Of a DNA stretch of 64,000 nucleotides, positions 45,503-56,517 are shown in pieces. The notes beneath the pieces are model-generated. The model ran no database searches and was not told the DNA's origin. It was given only the letters and a program-made list of their open reading frames with translations. A program made the translations under genes and the position numbers. Position 1 is the stretch's first letter. Every line of letters begins with the position of its first letter. The stretch is from Bombus terrestris (lineage: Eukaryota > Arthropoda > Insecta > Hymenoptera > Apidae), in contig NW_025963549.1 of assembly GCF_910591885.1 (NCBI RefSeq), positions 2,542,001 through 2,606,000 of the forward strand, given 5' to 3'.

Positions 45503-45940
45503 TTAGAGTCTAATACATTTTATTGGTCCAACATCGATGGGGCGATCTCGCATCGAAATTTTCGGAGGACCGCGTAACCTTCCAACGACGACCGCCGTAC
45601 GAGCAGCGGATAAACTTATTTCGTGCCTTAGGTTGCCCTCACAACGTCCTCTACTTCTTGATTCTTGGTTGGCAGCTTTAGCGGCTGCAGGTCCGAGAAA
45701 TTGCATATTGACCCGCTTTCTCGTATGTCGCATGTGACGTCTCACTTTCCGCCGTAGACACTTGTCGGATCTACATACGTTGAACCATTTGCGCGAGACA
45801 AGCGCGGCGCTCTGCAGGGACGAGGGATCCAATTTTCGAAGTATCAAGTGCGAAACCTCCAGTGGTAGTTCGGAAATGATATCTACCTTGCTTGGCACGA
45901 ACAAACCAACGACGCGTAGTAGAGATCTAAAAAACTCCAT
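45503..45940 (-). CDS. Small F-box protein, copy 3 (intact)
   Basis: 145 codons without a break, starting MEFFRSLLRVV. The F-box (ISELPLEV, LILRKLDPSS, VSRKWFNV) is complete except that the LW pair is LR. It differs from copy 2 by a handful of residues spread over the protein. Both core promoter elements and the poly(A) signal are preserved, so copies 2 and 3 are the best candidates for expression. Function by family only: SKP1 binding in an SCF-type ligase. Confidence 0.8.
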   Translation of the reverse strand: MEFFRSLLRVVGLFVPSKVDIISELPLEVSHLILRKLDPSSLQSAALVSRKWFNVCRSDKCLRRKVRRHMRHTRKRVNMQFLGPAAAKAANQESRSRGRCEGNLRHEISLSAARTAVVVGRLRGPPKISMRDRPIDVGPIKCIRL

Positions 45941-45965
45941 GTTGCTTCTACTGTTGCGCGAGCAC

Positions 45966-46000
45966 GACTGACGGTCTGGCTAAGAGTGGAAGCTTATATA
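45966..46000 (-). promoter_or_regulatory. Core promoter of F-box copy 3
   Basis: In transcript sense TATATAAG (46,000-45,993) precedes the initiator TCAGTC (45,971-45,966) by the same spacing as in copy 2. Canonical arthropod core promoter. Confidence 0.75.
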
Positions 46001-47115
46001 TGTGTTGTTCGTCACGGTGCACTGCGAGTTCCGGTTCCGGGTGAGAGTGCTGGTCAGGCAGAATCGATGGTATGTGCATGTATTTTCACTTACATCGGGT
46101 TCACATTATGATTAGAGTTAGAGGCGCGAAACGAATCTTCATTTGGTTTAGACGTTGTAGTTATGCAATAGAGCAGATATTTACTAGAATAAATTTGATT
46201 GTTATATAATTTGACAAGTAGTCGTGATAATTAGGTACTCGAGAAGCTAATGACAATGATCCTGGGTTCAATAACAAAGCCGCGGTCAACGGGATAACAG
46301 AATTCGTTTTCATCCTGATTCCAAGTTGTACCATACTTCCTTATCTATGTTATAGGTAGGACTGAACAAACTCTTTGTCAAAACATAGAATATCCACCGA
46401 GTGTTAAGGCTCTTTGTAACTGGCTAATGTGTCCTCACGAGAGAATGATTTTCCGGCACGATGATGCTGCAGTGGAAAACTATGATGGGTGTGTCTAAGG
46501 GCACCGGAACATCGGATTCGTGGAGAAAAGACTTCGCTCGGAAAGAGATTGATAGTGACGTTACTGTTAATTGGACAATTTCCATGTTGATGGTTAGAGA
46601 AGGATGCTAGTAGCCCTTGAGGGAACGTTGCTAGCGGGAAGCGTCGTCCGTGGAAAAATAGATTTCACCTATCATCCCGTAGTTGGAACGAAGACTGTTT
46701 GCCTGTTTAGGACTGATTTAATTAACTAAATCTTAAGGTTTATAATGGGTCCTCAGGCTAGCTAAGCATATACTGCGGAGATGCGTTGACATCTGGCAAT
46801 CATCTTATCCGACGGATGTCTGCGTGTGGCGAGTCTGGGTACAGAAACCGTTGGAATGTTTACCGTCGTGCCCCGTCCCAAGTATTTCTTTTAAGGACAG
46901 CTACAGAATTACTCCTTGCCTTTATTAGACAAAACGTTCATCCCTTGACCGCGGGTACGATCGGTGACTGGTTGTCGCCTCGAGGCCATTTTGTATCACA
47001 CGTTTCGAACAATTACATTCGGACTAGATGATTACGATTGTTTAATTACCCCTACGTTAGAATCTAGATTACAATGTTACGGGATTTTCCCAAAATTCCA
47101 AACAGAATGTTGCGG
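46001..47115 (+). mobile_element. F-box upstream region and truncated 822-bp-family LTR, inverted copy
   Basis: Inverted counterpart of about 2,805-3,935. No gene was accepted here. Past 47,115 the sequence passes into a gypsy fragment that the other cassettes (2.8 and 30.9 kb) lack. Confidence 0.6.
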
Positions 47116-48150
47116 TGTTCTTTCATCTGCGACTTATATTTATGTCGCTGGTAGTTCTTACGCATTAGCTTATCGACGGCCTGGCTGGGAACGATCAGGG
47201 AAGCGAACTTTTCTGCCCGCGCGCCTGGAGTGATGAATTCCTGAGTCGTCTTCGTTTTGCTCGTTTCAAACATCAGGTGGTATTATTACTTCGCGATTTT
47301 CGCTGTAATGGTGTTCAATGTTATCGTGCAATAAAATTTCACGCGTTTCGGACGGTATACGGGTACGATTACGTTCTTGTTGCTAACTTTAATAGCAATG
47401 GTTCTTTTTGCTCTCGATATAAATTGATGCGGTCCGCCGTAGGGTGGTTGTAAGGGGTTTCCGATGGCATCGTGACGTAGAAATACGTAAGACGATGTTT
47501 CGATTGGAACACGGAGGTTTCTTTTTCGCCGTGTCGCGTAATCGGGTGAGGCCTGATCTTTTCTATTCGTAGTTTTAGACGGCTTCCGTATTTCGACTTG
47601 GCCTGTTGCTTCGTTGGTGCACAGAATTCTGCCGGCAATCGTATGCCGGTGCCGTAAACTATTTCGGCTGTCGTCGTTTTCACGTCCGTAATAGCTGTTC
47701 GTATGCCTAATAAAACTATTGGCAAGATTTCTACACAGTTGCTCGTATCGTGGCATTTGATTGCTGCTTTTAGTTGTCGGGGCAGGCGCCCTACCATCCC
47801 GTTGGTCGCGGGGTGATAGGCTGTCGTTCGTAAATGCCTAATGCCGAGGAACAAGCATAATTCGTTAAATAAGTTTGATTCGAACTGGCGTCCTTGATCG
47901 GTCCTTATCCTTAAAGGTACGTCGAAACGGAATATCCACGTGGAAAGGAGGGCTGAAGCAACGGTTGCCGCCTCCATGTCGGCGATGGAAACGGCTTCGG
48001 TCTAACGCGAAAAACGATCGATTTTCGCCAGGCAGTGTCGGTATCCTAGCGTCCCGTCTCTGGGGGGGGGGGGTTTGTCATGAGGTCTTCGACGTTCTTT
48101 AGCTGTTGATCGCTGAGGCATTTGCCTAGCGTCACGTTCCTAATTATGCT
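47116..48150 (-). pseudogene. Ty3/gypsy integrase fragment (dead catalytic site)
   Basis: The core reads RTDQGRQFESNLF and TTAYHPATNGMVGRL. The third catalytic residue, expected as Glu 36 positions after the Asp of TDQG, is Gly (codon at 47,789-47,791). A TAG replaces Trp in the DRFSRW-type segment (48,002-48,004). The C-terminal tail (YVFLRHDAIGNPLQPPYGGPHQF, 47,286-47,520) is in another frame. A 12-bp C run on the coding strand (G run at 48,062-48,073) marks the upstream end. This is a different gypsy lineage from 25,028-30,377. Confidence 0.85.
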
Positions 48151-48279
48151 CTAGCAGTTTATATTTCTCTAATCAAGTTGTTTGAATGAACTGTAATTTA
48201 TACCTGTTAAATCAGTGTATACTTAATTGAACCACCCCGATTGCCCTAGCAGAAATAAGGTTATCGATCTGTTCGTGGC

Positions 48280-48524
48280 TGTTAGGAACATGATACATTT
48301 ACACTGTACATGTGAATATGTGTGTAAGCGTCAGAGGACGTCCAGGCCTTAGTTGGGACAAAAGACAAGAGTCAGTCGTTACAAGTATCTGGAAGCGTCG
48401 GTTGGCAACAAGCGTGCGTGCGAGTAGGATTTCGAGGTCCTTAGAGTATAAGATATATGTATAACTGTTGTGTGCTAAATAAAGGGAATTATTTGTATTT
48501 CCGAACCCCTTCTATATCCTTACG
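48280..48524 (+). mobile_element. Copia solo LTR
   Basis: 245 bp, TGTTAGGAAC...CCTTACG (the last base has changed from the usual A), with a perfect 5-bp duplication GTGGC (48,275-48,279 and 48,525-48,529). It sits in a diverged fragment of the 934-bp LTR family (CGATCTGTTCGTGGC / GTCGATTATCTGATCG). Confidence 0.92.
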
Positions 48525-48529
48525 GTGGC

Positions 48530-49494
48530 GTCGATTATCTGATCGTAACGGGAATTTACGACTCTCGTTGACGCGAAACATAGTTGATTTTGTTTAAATG
48601 CTAGTTATAGTTTCACGTGAGTAGTGGCAGAAGGAAAGAAGGGTATACACGAATCATTTATAAACCACTTAAGATGTATAGGCGAAAATGACTTGAAATA
48701 GTATTTCTTTACTCAGATTGCCTTATTTTCATATTGCTATTATAACATAAATGTCATGGTAGAAACCCGGATGATAAATAAGTGGCTTATTTCGTTAAAC
48801 AAATTATTGCCTTTCTGAATTACATTAGAGACTTTCAATAATACTCAACTACGAAATTTATGTTGATTCTTTTATAAATGGTACATGCCTGTCAGTTAGA
48901 TATTATAAGAACGAAGAGTTTACCATTAAAACTTTAAAATTTCGACAAAAGTTTTAAAGCGTAGGCGTCACTGTGTAGGTACGTAGGTAGGTAAATTGAG
49001 GTCAACCGGATGTAGAGTTAGTGCCGCATCGGCCACGCTGGTCTTTACCTTTCTCTCATTGCGTTCGTCAGATAATTAATATAATTTACATGTTATTATA
49101 AACAGTATTATAAATTACTATAAATTTTTGTACATTATATATATTGTTGAGGTAAATAAATTCAAAATTTAGGGAACAACGAATTCAAGTATTATCCTGT
49201 TCTGTCGGGTTACTATTGGTGGCGGGGCAGTAGCCGCTTGGGGTACGTGGGCGTTGCCTCTGGACCGCTTCGGTCAATCTCACTCCGCGAGTAGTTGGTA
49301 ACGGTTGTGTCGAAGTTAGTGACGAAAGTGCGCAGTGGTTTCTCAGTCTGATTCGTGTATTTTCCATGTATGTTATATCAGATTTCTTGGATATTATTTC
49401 GTCACAGTGTAAAATGTGTCTCTTTTATACTTGCGAACTGGTTAATTCTATCGTTGTTACTGAATATTATAATATTCTTGTACGTTAGTGTATT
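48530..49494. other. AT-rich segment without a recognised gene
   Basis: The first 60 bp finish the 934-bp-family fragment (CGTAACGGGAATTTACGACT). The rest is AT-rich with short homopurine and TA runs and a GC-richer patch at 49,200-49,330. It is duplicated at 59,045-60,009, and its right 150 bp at 16,236-16,384. It is the old host flank of the copia insertion at 49,495. Confidence 0.5.
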
Positions 49495-49739
49495 TGTAAT
49501 GGTATAGAATGGATTCGGAAATACAAATAATTCCCTTTATTTAGCACACAACATTTATACATATATCTTATACTCTAAAGACCTCGAAATGCTACTAGCA
49601 CGCACGCTTGTTGTCAACCGGCTCCTCCAGATACTTCTAACGCCTGACTCTTGTCTTTTGTCCCAACTAAGGCCTGGAAGTCCTCTGACGCTTACACGCA
49701 CATTTACATGTACAGTTTAAATGTATCATATTCCTAACA
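49495..49739 (-). mobile_element. 3' LTR of the 49,495 copia element
   Basis: 245 bp, ending TTACA on the minus strand. Identical by eye to 60,010-60,254, as expected for the tandem duplication. Confidence 0.92.
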
Positions 49740-49860
49740 CGCCTCCTTACATTTATACTGTACACTTAATCGTATTTACATGCTTTGACGAATTACGTAA
49801 CAGAAACTTTAACACTTATTGCTTTATCTACATTTCTCTTAGTTTACATTCATCCATGAC

Positions 49861-51513
49861 CTAAACCTTTCGAATTTCTCTCTCTGTACACAGTGCCTTC
49901 GTAAAAATATCCGCAGTATTTTCGTCTGTACTTACCTTAAGTATGTTTATCTTGTTCTCCTTTAAGCACTCGTGAACATAGTGGTAATGAACTTCAATGT
50001 GTTTAGAATTTTTTGTAAAATTTCCGTGCTTTGCTATACTCATCACTCCAGAGTTATCCTCATCAATTTTTACAGGGTTATCGTCTAGATTTACATTGAA
50101 GATTTTCATAATTTCCATAATGGACATTAATTCACTCACCGCTGCCGATAGAGCTACATACTCTGCATACGTCGAGGCTTTTGTCACACACCTTTGTTTT
50201 TTATACTTCCAACCAATTACATTTCCACACAATCTAATTACATATTCAGAAGTCGATTTCTTTTCTAAATGATCTCCTGCCTAATCAGCGTCCACATAAC
50301 AATCTATCGTTTCACATTTTTCATTCCTTTTATAATCTAATCTTAAGTCTCTAGTCCGGTACAAATATTTCAATATTCGCAAAGCAAATTTAAAATTTGT
50401 CTCATTACAACAATCTTGAAATCTACTCAAATAATTCACACTATAACTTATATCGGGTCTGGTATTTTCACTAATATACAACAATGCGCCAATTAAATTT
50501 TTGTATCCAATATCCTCTCTATTTATCACAGCTTTTTCAATTTTTAAGTTGGTCTCCATAGGTGCACAGTACAATTTGCTATTTTGTAACTTACATTTGT
50601 TTGCTAATGATTCAATGTATTTCTTTTGGCTTAATCTTATTTCATTTTTGAAATAATCATAGTCTATATTTATTCCAAGATATTCTTTGACTTCACCTAA
50701 ATCTTTCATTTCAAATCTATTAGTTAACAACTTCTTTACCCTTTGTATCTTCCTTTTATTTTTACTACAAATTAGCAAATCGTCTACATACATTAGCAAA
50801 TAAACAACATTTTCTCCCTCTCCATGTATATATATGCACAACTCTATGTTATTCTTCTTAAAACCTAATCTCGTCACATACTTATCAAGACACTCATACC
50901 ACTCTCTTCGACTTTCTCTTAACCCATAAAGCGCTTTCGATAGTTTACAAACTCTATCCGTTCCGTCCGCATATCCCTTTGGTTGATTTCCATATACCTC
51001 CGAGGTTACTTCACCATTTAAAAAAGCAGTTTCTACATTCATTTGCTCAATAATTAATCCATTTTGACAACAATATGATAGCAATATCTTAAAGGTCTCA
51101 TTACTCGCTACTGGGGAGTATATGTCATCGGCTACGTTTCTTTGTTGGAATCCTCTTACCACTAATCTAGCCTTATACCTGTCATCTGATTTTCTCGTGT
51201 AAACCCATTTTACATCTAATACGTCTTTGCCTTTTACCCTTTCTACCAATTTCCAAGTTTTATACTTATAAAGACATTCTATTTCCTTATTCATAGCTTG
51301 TTTCCAATCTTCACTATCTTCACAACAAAACGCCGCCTCAAATGTACAAGAGATATCTACACTACAATAATTTGCATGGATTTCACTAATGTTTTCTTTT
51401 TCTGGATATCTTACTGGAGTTCTCTTATTACGTGTAGATCTTCTAGGGATGTTTAAGCTTTCAAAACTGTTATCATTTTCATCTTTCCTACTTTCTAACT
51501 CTTCCTTACTCAT
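49861..51513 (-). pseudogene. Copia RT and RNase H (49,495 element)
   Basis: RT from 51,513 includes VARLVVRGFQ-type and NVETAFLNG blocks and the catalytic LMYVDDLLI. It is complete through NTRPDISYSVNYL. A TAG replaces Trp of DADW at about 50,282, a lesion shared with the element at 14,911. RNase H then continues open from 50,232. The RT active site residues are intact. Confidence 0.9.
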
Positions 51514-52956
51514 TCCTTATTCATGTTTACCAATAAATCATTATCCTCAATGTCATCGTTTTCTTTATCGAATGAATTCTCCACAAAACCGGTACATTTT
51601 GTGTCTGTTTCTATGACCTCTACATGTCTCGCTATTGTTATTTTCCCACCTAATAAGACTCTGTAACCTACTTCACTATATCCAAACAAAATTCCCATAT
51701 CTGCCTTCTTATCCCATTTAGAAACTCTCTTTTGTTCTTACAAAAACTTTACTTCCATATAGATGTATATTTTCAACACTTGGTTTTCTCCCGAAGAATA
51801 TTTCAAAAGGTGTCTTTCTCTCTATAGTATTTGCCAGTATTCGATTCTTCAAGTATACCGCTGTCCAATCTATTTCCAGCCAGTACCTTTTATGTACTTT
51901 TGCTTCCGCTAACAAGCAACGCGCCATGTCCATCACTGTTCTATTATACCTTTCCGTTGTCCCGTTTAATTCATGTACGTAGGTTGGGCAGTTATTTATT
52001 CTGATACCTTTATCCCTAGCAAATTTATAAATTCGATTATTCAAGTTCTCTTTTCCATTATCACATCTCAATATTTTAAACCTCTTGCCCGTTAAATTCT
52101 CGGCTTCATTTACAAACTGTACGAAACAATCAAACACCTCATCTTTTGATTTTATACAATAACTTCTAGCTATTTTGCTATAATTATCGATAAATGAGAT
52201 GAAATATTTCTCTTCATTGAATCCGGTAGTCTTAAAGGGACCGCGCACGTCCGAATGAATAATTTCCATTATCTCCCTAGCCTTGGTTCGATTATTTTTG
52301 AATGGTAAATTTTGCATTTTCCTTTCCATGCACACCCTACATTTCAAAAATTCCTTTTCAAATTCATTCGGTATACCAGTAACTAGCTGCTCTTTACCCA
52401 AAATATTTAAATATTTAAAATTTACGTGTCCTAGCATCCTATGCCATCTTTTCTTTTTACTCATATCACTACGTTCGGCGCTGTTTGCTAAGTGCTACTT
52501 CCCTTTCAATATACTTTTCATTCTATATGTTCCCTTTTCTTTAACCGCTACCGCTGTAAGCTTATTGTCCTCATCTATTACTTTTGCAATATTTCCTATT
52601 GAAATAACCGTGTTCCTATTATCTTTTAACTTGCCTAAACTAGTCAAGTTTGCGCACATTTCTTTCGCGTAAAAAACATTATGCACATTTATTTCATTTT
52701 GCTTTCCAAATGCTTCAAAATAACTTATAACATTCGCTAATTTTGTTGCCTTTATCGATCTATTATCGCCTAAATATATATTTACCGGTTCTTTAAGGTC
52801 AATAGATTTATCGAAATAATTTACGTTGTTAATTATGTGATCTGTGCAACCGCTATCTAATGGCCACATTACTTCATAATTACTAATCTCGTTCGCCTCG
52901 CCGCTGTGTGCTGCGTGCGCCGTTGCTATCCATGTGCTTGATCTTGAGTTACCATG
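51510..52956 (-). pseudogene. Copia protease and integrase (49,495 element)
   Basis: Protease motif PLDSGCTDHI, pre-integrase WHRMLGHVNFKYL, integrase core with IHSDVRG, RCDNGKE and NGTTERYNR (triad present). Broken by frameshifts near 52,480-52,500, 51,700-51,730 and 51,510. Confidence 0.88.
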
Positions 52957-52960
52957 CTCG

Positions 52961-53343
52961 TGTCACGTAAAATAAAAAGCAGGAGGCTCGAACGAAAAGA
53001 AAAAAATTAAGGTAACAAAAAAAACAAGAGAATTTATTTCTTGTATTCTGAATTTACACTGACTGCGATTTTGTTCTGAGCTCCAGCCGTGACTTTCCAA
53101 GACTGAAGCTCTTACAATTTGACTTTCGGTAACATCTGTTTCTTCTTTGTTTGTCATCCCTCAATATCCCCACTACCCTGTAGGCGTACGTGACCGTTGT
53201 CACACTTCTAGGACATTCGGTGGAAGGACCGTTAGGATACAGATGACTCATTAGGCACTTCGGCGATATACATTGTCGCCAAGGCCGCCACATCTCTATC
53301 TCCATCATCGGTCCATCGGATTTGAAGTATGCCGGTCGTGACA
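52961..53343 (-). mobile_element. 383-bp solo LTR in copia gag
   Basis: Starts TGTCACG and ends CGTGACA, a perfect 7-bp terminal inverted pair, flanked by the 4-bp duplication CTCG (52,957-52,960 and 53,344-53,347). It is related to the LTRs at 22,086 and 63,282 but sits at a different site in gag, so it is an independent insertion. Orientation is inferred from similarity to the 63,282 copy. Confidence 0.88.
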
Positions 53344-54128
53344 CTCGCTCGTGCCGGTTGTTGACTGACGATGGAAATTTCCATGTCCCCTGCTCGTATT
53401 TCCTTTGTTTCCTCCTCCTCTGCTGCGACCACGTGTTGACCCAAGCCAAAAACTGATACTGTTTCCCGCTTCGACGCCATTTTGACACTCTCTCGCAAAA
53501 TGTCCTACTCTTCCACATCTGAAGCATCCTTCCTTTTTTGCAGAAAAGGCGCTGGTTTGCATTTCTCCTCGATTGGACTTATTTTTCCTCTCCGCTATTT
53601 CAATTTTATTTTTTAAATACGCTACCGTTTGATTTTCGGCTTTCAGTGCATCTACTATATCCGCTATGTAGCTGTATTCTTCGGGTAACGTATTCAGCAT
53701 GTAAGTTAGTTTTTCCCTCTCACTCACTTGTGCACCCGCACATTTTAATTCGTTTATTAATTTTTCGAAATCGCTAAAGAACGATGCTGAATCACTGTAG
53801 TTCTCAAGTTTTATCTTTTCCAATCTCCTTCTGCATACGACCTGTAGTGCCGTCGACACTTTCAAGTACATTTCATCAAACTTTTTTACTATCTCATACG
53901 CCGTTTTTTCTTCTCTAATATATTCCAATGGTCTGTTTGTGATGGCACTATAAATTATATTTATTGCCTTCGGATCCTTTTTGTCCCAGTCTTCACTGTC
54001 TGTTTCTGTCTTCACCCTAGTTGTGACAACCTCGCATTCTCTATACTTGAGAAACATCGTTATTCTTTGCTTCCACATACCGTAAATATCCATCGAAAAT
54101 AGGTATCATGATTTCCAATCTCTCCATT
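53344..54128 (-). pseudogene. Copia Gag (49,495 element)
   Basis: About 260 codons with the CCHC knuckle CFRCGRVGHFAREC and Arg/Gly-rich tail. A small indel near 54,090 separates the MERLEIMIPIFDG start from the rest, and the inserted LTR cuts the 3' end. Confidence 0.88.
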
Positions 54129-54302
54129 TTAAATGATTCCTTATCTCTTACTCAAGCGTTCCTACGTGCTCGAAGTGTATTTTTCCTCTTTGTAACCTTT
54201 GAACGTTTCTTTCCTTACTGAAGAGTCACTCGACCTAACTCGCAATATTGAAAACCATGCACTAAAATAACTGGCAAAACTATGAACCACGCTCTGCTAC
54301 CA

Positions 54303-54547
54303 TGTAAAGATATAGAATGGATTCGGAAATACAAATAATTCCCTTTATTTAGCACACAACAGTTATACATATATCTTACACTCTAAAGACCTCTAAACCC
54401 TACTCGCACGCACGCTTGTTGTCAACAGACTCTTCCAGATACTTCTAACGACTGACTCTTGTCTTTTGTCCCAACTAAGGCCTGGACGTCCTCTGACGCT
54501 TATACACACATTCACATGTACAGTGTAAATGTATCATGTTCCTAGCA
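54303..54547 (-). mobile_element. 5' LTR of the 49,495 copia element
   Basis: 245 bp; on the minus strand TGCTAGGAACATG...CTTTACA. The same LTR start abuts CMTR1 at 14,911 and 41,006. Confidence 0.92.
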
Positions 54548-55676
54548 GAATTGTTATGCGACTGATGCATCAACATACCATGCAAGAAGAATTGGAAACT
54601 AGGACAAAAAGGAAGAACTGTGAAAGAGATACTTATAATCATAGTAAACGACAAAAAATTCGCAGATGTTCAAGTGAATCTGACGAGGAGGATATTGATG
54701 AAAAGGTAGTTGACAATAGAAGAATACAAGTAATAACACAAGAGTCAAACAATCTCCTCGATAACGGCAAAAGGATGATGCGAATGATGGGATATAAGGC
54801 GGTTACGGCTTCGGAAATAATGATCAAGGTCGTTTAGAGCCAGTTCAAGCACCTAGACAGCATGGTCGCAGAGGCTTTGGACATCATGTTCCTGGACATG
54901 AAGATTCAGGTCTTAAATGGAATCCTGCAGAGGAAGTTATAATGTGTGTAAAAGATATGAAATGGTGATATGAAAAGTTGACCACAGATGATGAAATTGA
55001 TTTCTGTTGTGAAGATATAGTGAAAACTGTTATCAATGCGAAAACTTTTTTTAACACTTTTTTTAAATCGTGCTACTGTTAAAATGGCGAATACAGATAG
55101 AGCATGTAACTTTATGTTTACTAACCCAAAAGGTTTGAGGGAGAATGGGCTGCTATACTTTGCAGATGTATGTGCTGGAGCAGGAGGTTTTAGTGAACAT
55201 GTTCTATGGCGAAAGAAATGACGTGCTAAAGGATTTGCTCTTACATTAGAAAATGAACATGATTTCAAATTAGAAGACTTTTATGCGGGTCCTTGTGAAA
55301 CATTTCATCAATACTACGGACCAAAGGAAAGTGGTGATGTCTTTGACCCAGATAATGAATAGGCATTTACAAATCTTATAATGCAGCATACCCATGGCAA
55401 AGGAGTACATTTTGTGATGTTTGATTGAGGATTCTCAGCAGAACGACAAGAAAATGTACAAGAAATTCTTTCAAAACAACTGTATCTTTGTCGATGTTTA
55501 ATAGCATTGATGGTTGAAAGAGAGGGTGGCGATTTTGTGACAAAATTATTCAACCTTTTTACACCCTTTAGTGCTGGTTTAGTTCACTTAATGTATCGTT
55601 GCTTTGAAGAAGTTTGTATTTTTACACCAAACTCTTCTAGACCAGGAAATTCAGAACGTTACTTAATATGTAAGAA
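54548..55676 (+). pseudogene. CMTR1: CMTR1 pseudogene, copy 3 (truncated)
   Basis: Carries the N-terminal region, frameshifted G-patch and the methyltransferase fold up to ERYLICK. Shared lesions: the G-patch frameshift, TGA after WRKK (about 55,219) and TGA after MFD (about 55,426). It has a private TAG in PDNE-AFTN (about 55,360). It stops at the duplication junction 55,676/55,677, after which satellite begins. Confidence 0.9.
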
Positions 55677-55910
55677 TCGAATTGTCGGCATATCTGCAAT
55701 GCAAACGGCGATACGGTGATTTGAATGATTAATCATGAATATGTAAAGCAGCAATTTCGCTAGGTTTGACAGAGACCGGAGTTGACATGGTACAAACCAC
55801 CAGATGTGCGGTGCACATGACATCGGATGTGTAATGCAACGGGCATCGCTTTGTCGCCATATGTGCAATAGAAACGGAGATAAATTCATTTGAATATGTT
55901 AACACTGCCG
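55677..55910 (-). repeat. 168-bp satellite, start of second tandem unit
   Basis: Matches 45,157-45,390. The join to CMTR1 at ...TATGTAAGAA/TCGAATTG shows at most a 2-bp overlap. Confidence 0.88.
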
Positions 55911-55925
55911 TCTCAGTAAAACCAT

Positions 55926-55931
55926 TTTATT
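55926..55931 (-). terminator. Poly(A) signal of F-box copy 4
   Basis: TTTATT on the plus strand, AATAAA in transcript sense, at the conserved place. Confidence 0.55.
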
Positions 55932-56019
55932 TCAAGCTTCACGCTACAGTTCTGAATCCGGACAAGACCGTTTCAAGTTCTCGCAAGAGCAAGCAGTCAA
56001 ATTAAGGTACTTACACGAG

Positions 56020-56457
56020 TTAGAGTCTAATACATTTTATTGGTCCAACATCGATGGGGCGATCTCGCATCGAAATTTTCGGAGGACCGCGTAACCTTCC
56101 AACGACGACCACCGTACGAGCAGCGGATAAACTTATTTCGTGCCTTAGGTTGTCCTCACCACGTCCTCTACTTCTTGATTCTTGGTTGGTAGCTTTAGCG
56201 GCTGCAGTTCCGAGAAATTGCATCTTGACCCGCTTTCTCGTATGTCGCATGTGACGTCTCACTTTCCGCCGTAGACACTTGTCGGATCTACATACGTTGA
56301 ACCATTTGCGCGAGACAAGCGCGGCGCTCTGCAGGGACGAGGGATCTAATTTTCGAAGTATCAAGTGCGAAACCTCCAGTGGTAGTTCGGAAATGATATC
56401 TGCCTTACTTGGCACGAACAAACCAACGACGCGTAGTAGAGATCTAAAAAACTTCAT
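56020..56457 (-). CDS. Small F-box protein, copy 4 (open frame, weakened promoter)
   Basis: 145 codons open, MKFFRSLLRVV start, F-box intact apart from LR for LW. TATATAAG is kept (about 56,510-56,517), but the initiator has changed from TCAGTC to TCTGTC (about 56,483-56,488), so expression may be impaired. Tandem duplicate of copy 3. Confidence 0.72.
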   Translation of the reverse strand: MKFFRSLLRVVGLFVPSKADIISELPLEVSHLILRKLDPSSLQSAALVSRKWFNVCRSDKCLRRKVRRHMRHTRKRVKMQFLGTAAAKATNQESRSRGRGEDNLRHEISLSAARTVVVVGRLRGPPKISMRDRPIDVGPIKCIRL

Positions 56458-56517
56458 GTTGCTTCTACTGTTGCGCGAGCAAGACAGACGGTCTGGCTAA
56501 GAGTGGAAGCTTATATA

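Larger units (their letters stand above)
49495..54547 (-). mobile_element. Full-length but decayed copia element beside CMTR1
   Basis: 5,053 bp including a 383-bp solo LTR of another family. LTRs at 49,495-49,739 (3') and 54,303-54,547 (5'); PBS TGGTAGCAGAG at 54,292-54,302 on the minus strand. In element orientation the flanks are AATTC and AATAC, a 5-bp duplication with one change. It keeps the RT region that is deleted in the 18,827 and 60,010 copies. It carries many frameshifts and stops. Confidence 0.92.

Noticed and set aside
48062..48073. G-run differences (12 versus 11, and 11 versus 13 at 12,171/38,263) as a regulatory signal
   Set aside because: Homopolymer length change is expected from slippage or base-calling error.
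49185..49367. 60-codon frame starting MENTRIRLRN (also at 59,700 and, in part, 16,363)
   Set aside because: The continuation differs between the 16.4-kb and 49.2-kb copies, so it is not conserved as protein.
54529..54837. ATG inside the copia LTR creating an ORF fused to CMTR1 (MYHVPSR...) as a functional chimeric gene
   Set aside because: The frame hits the shared G-patch frameshift and stops after about 102 codons, and later domains carry further stops. A transcript from the LTR is possible but a functional protein is unlikely.
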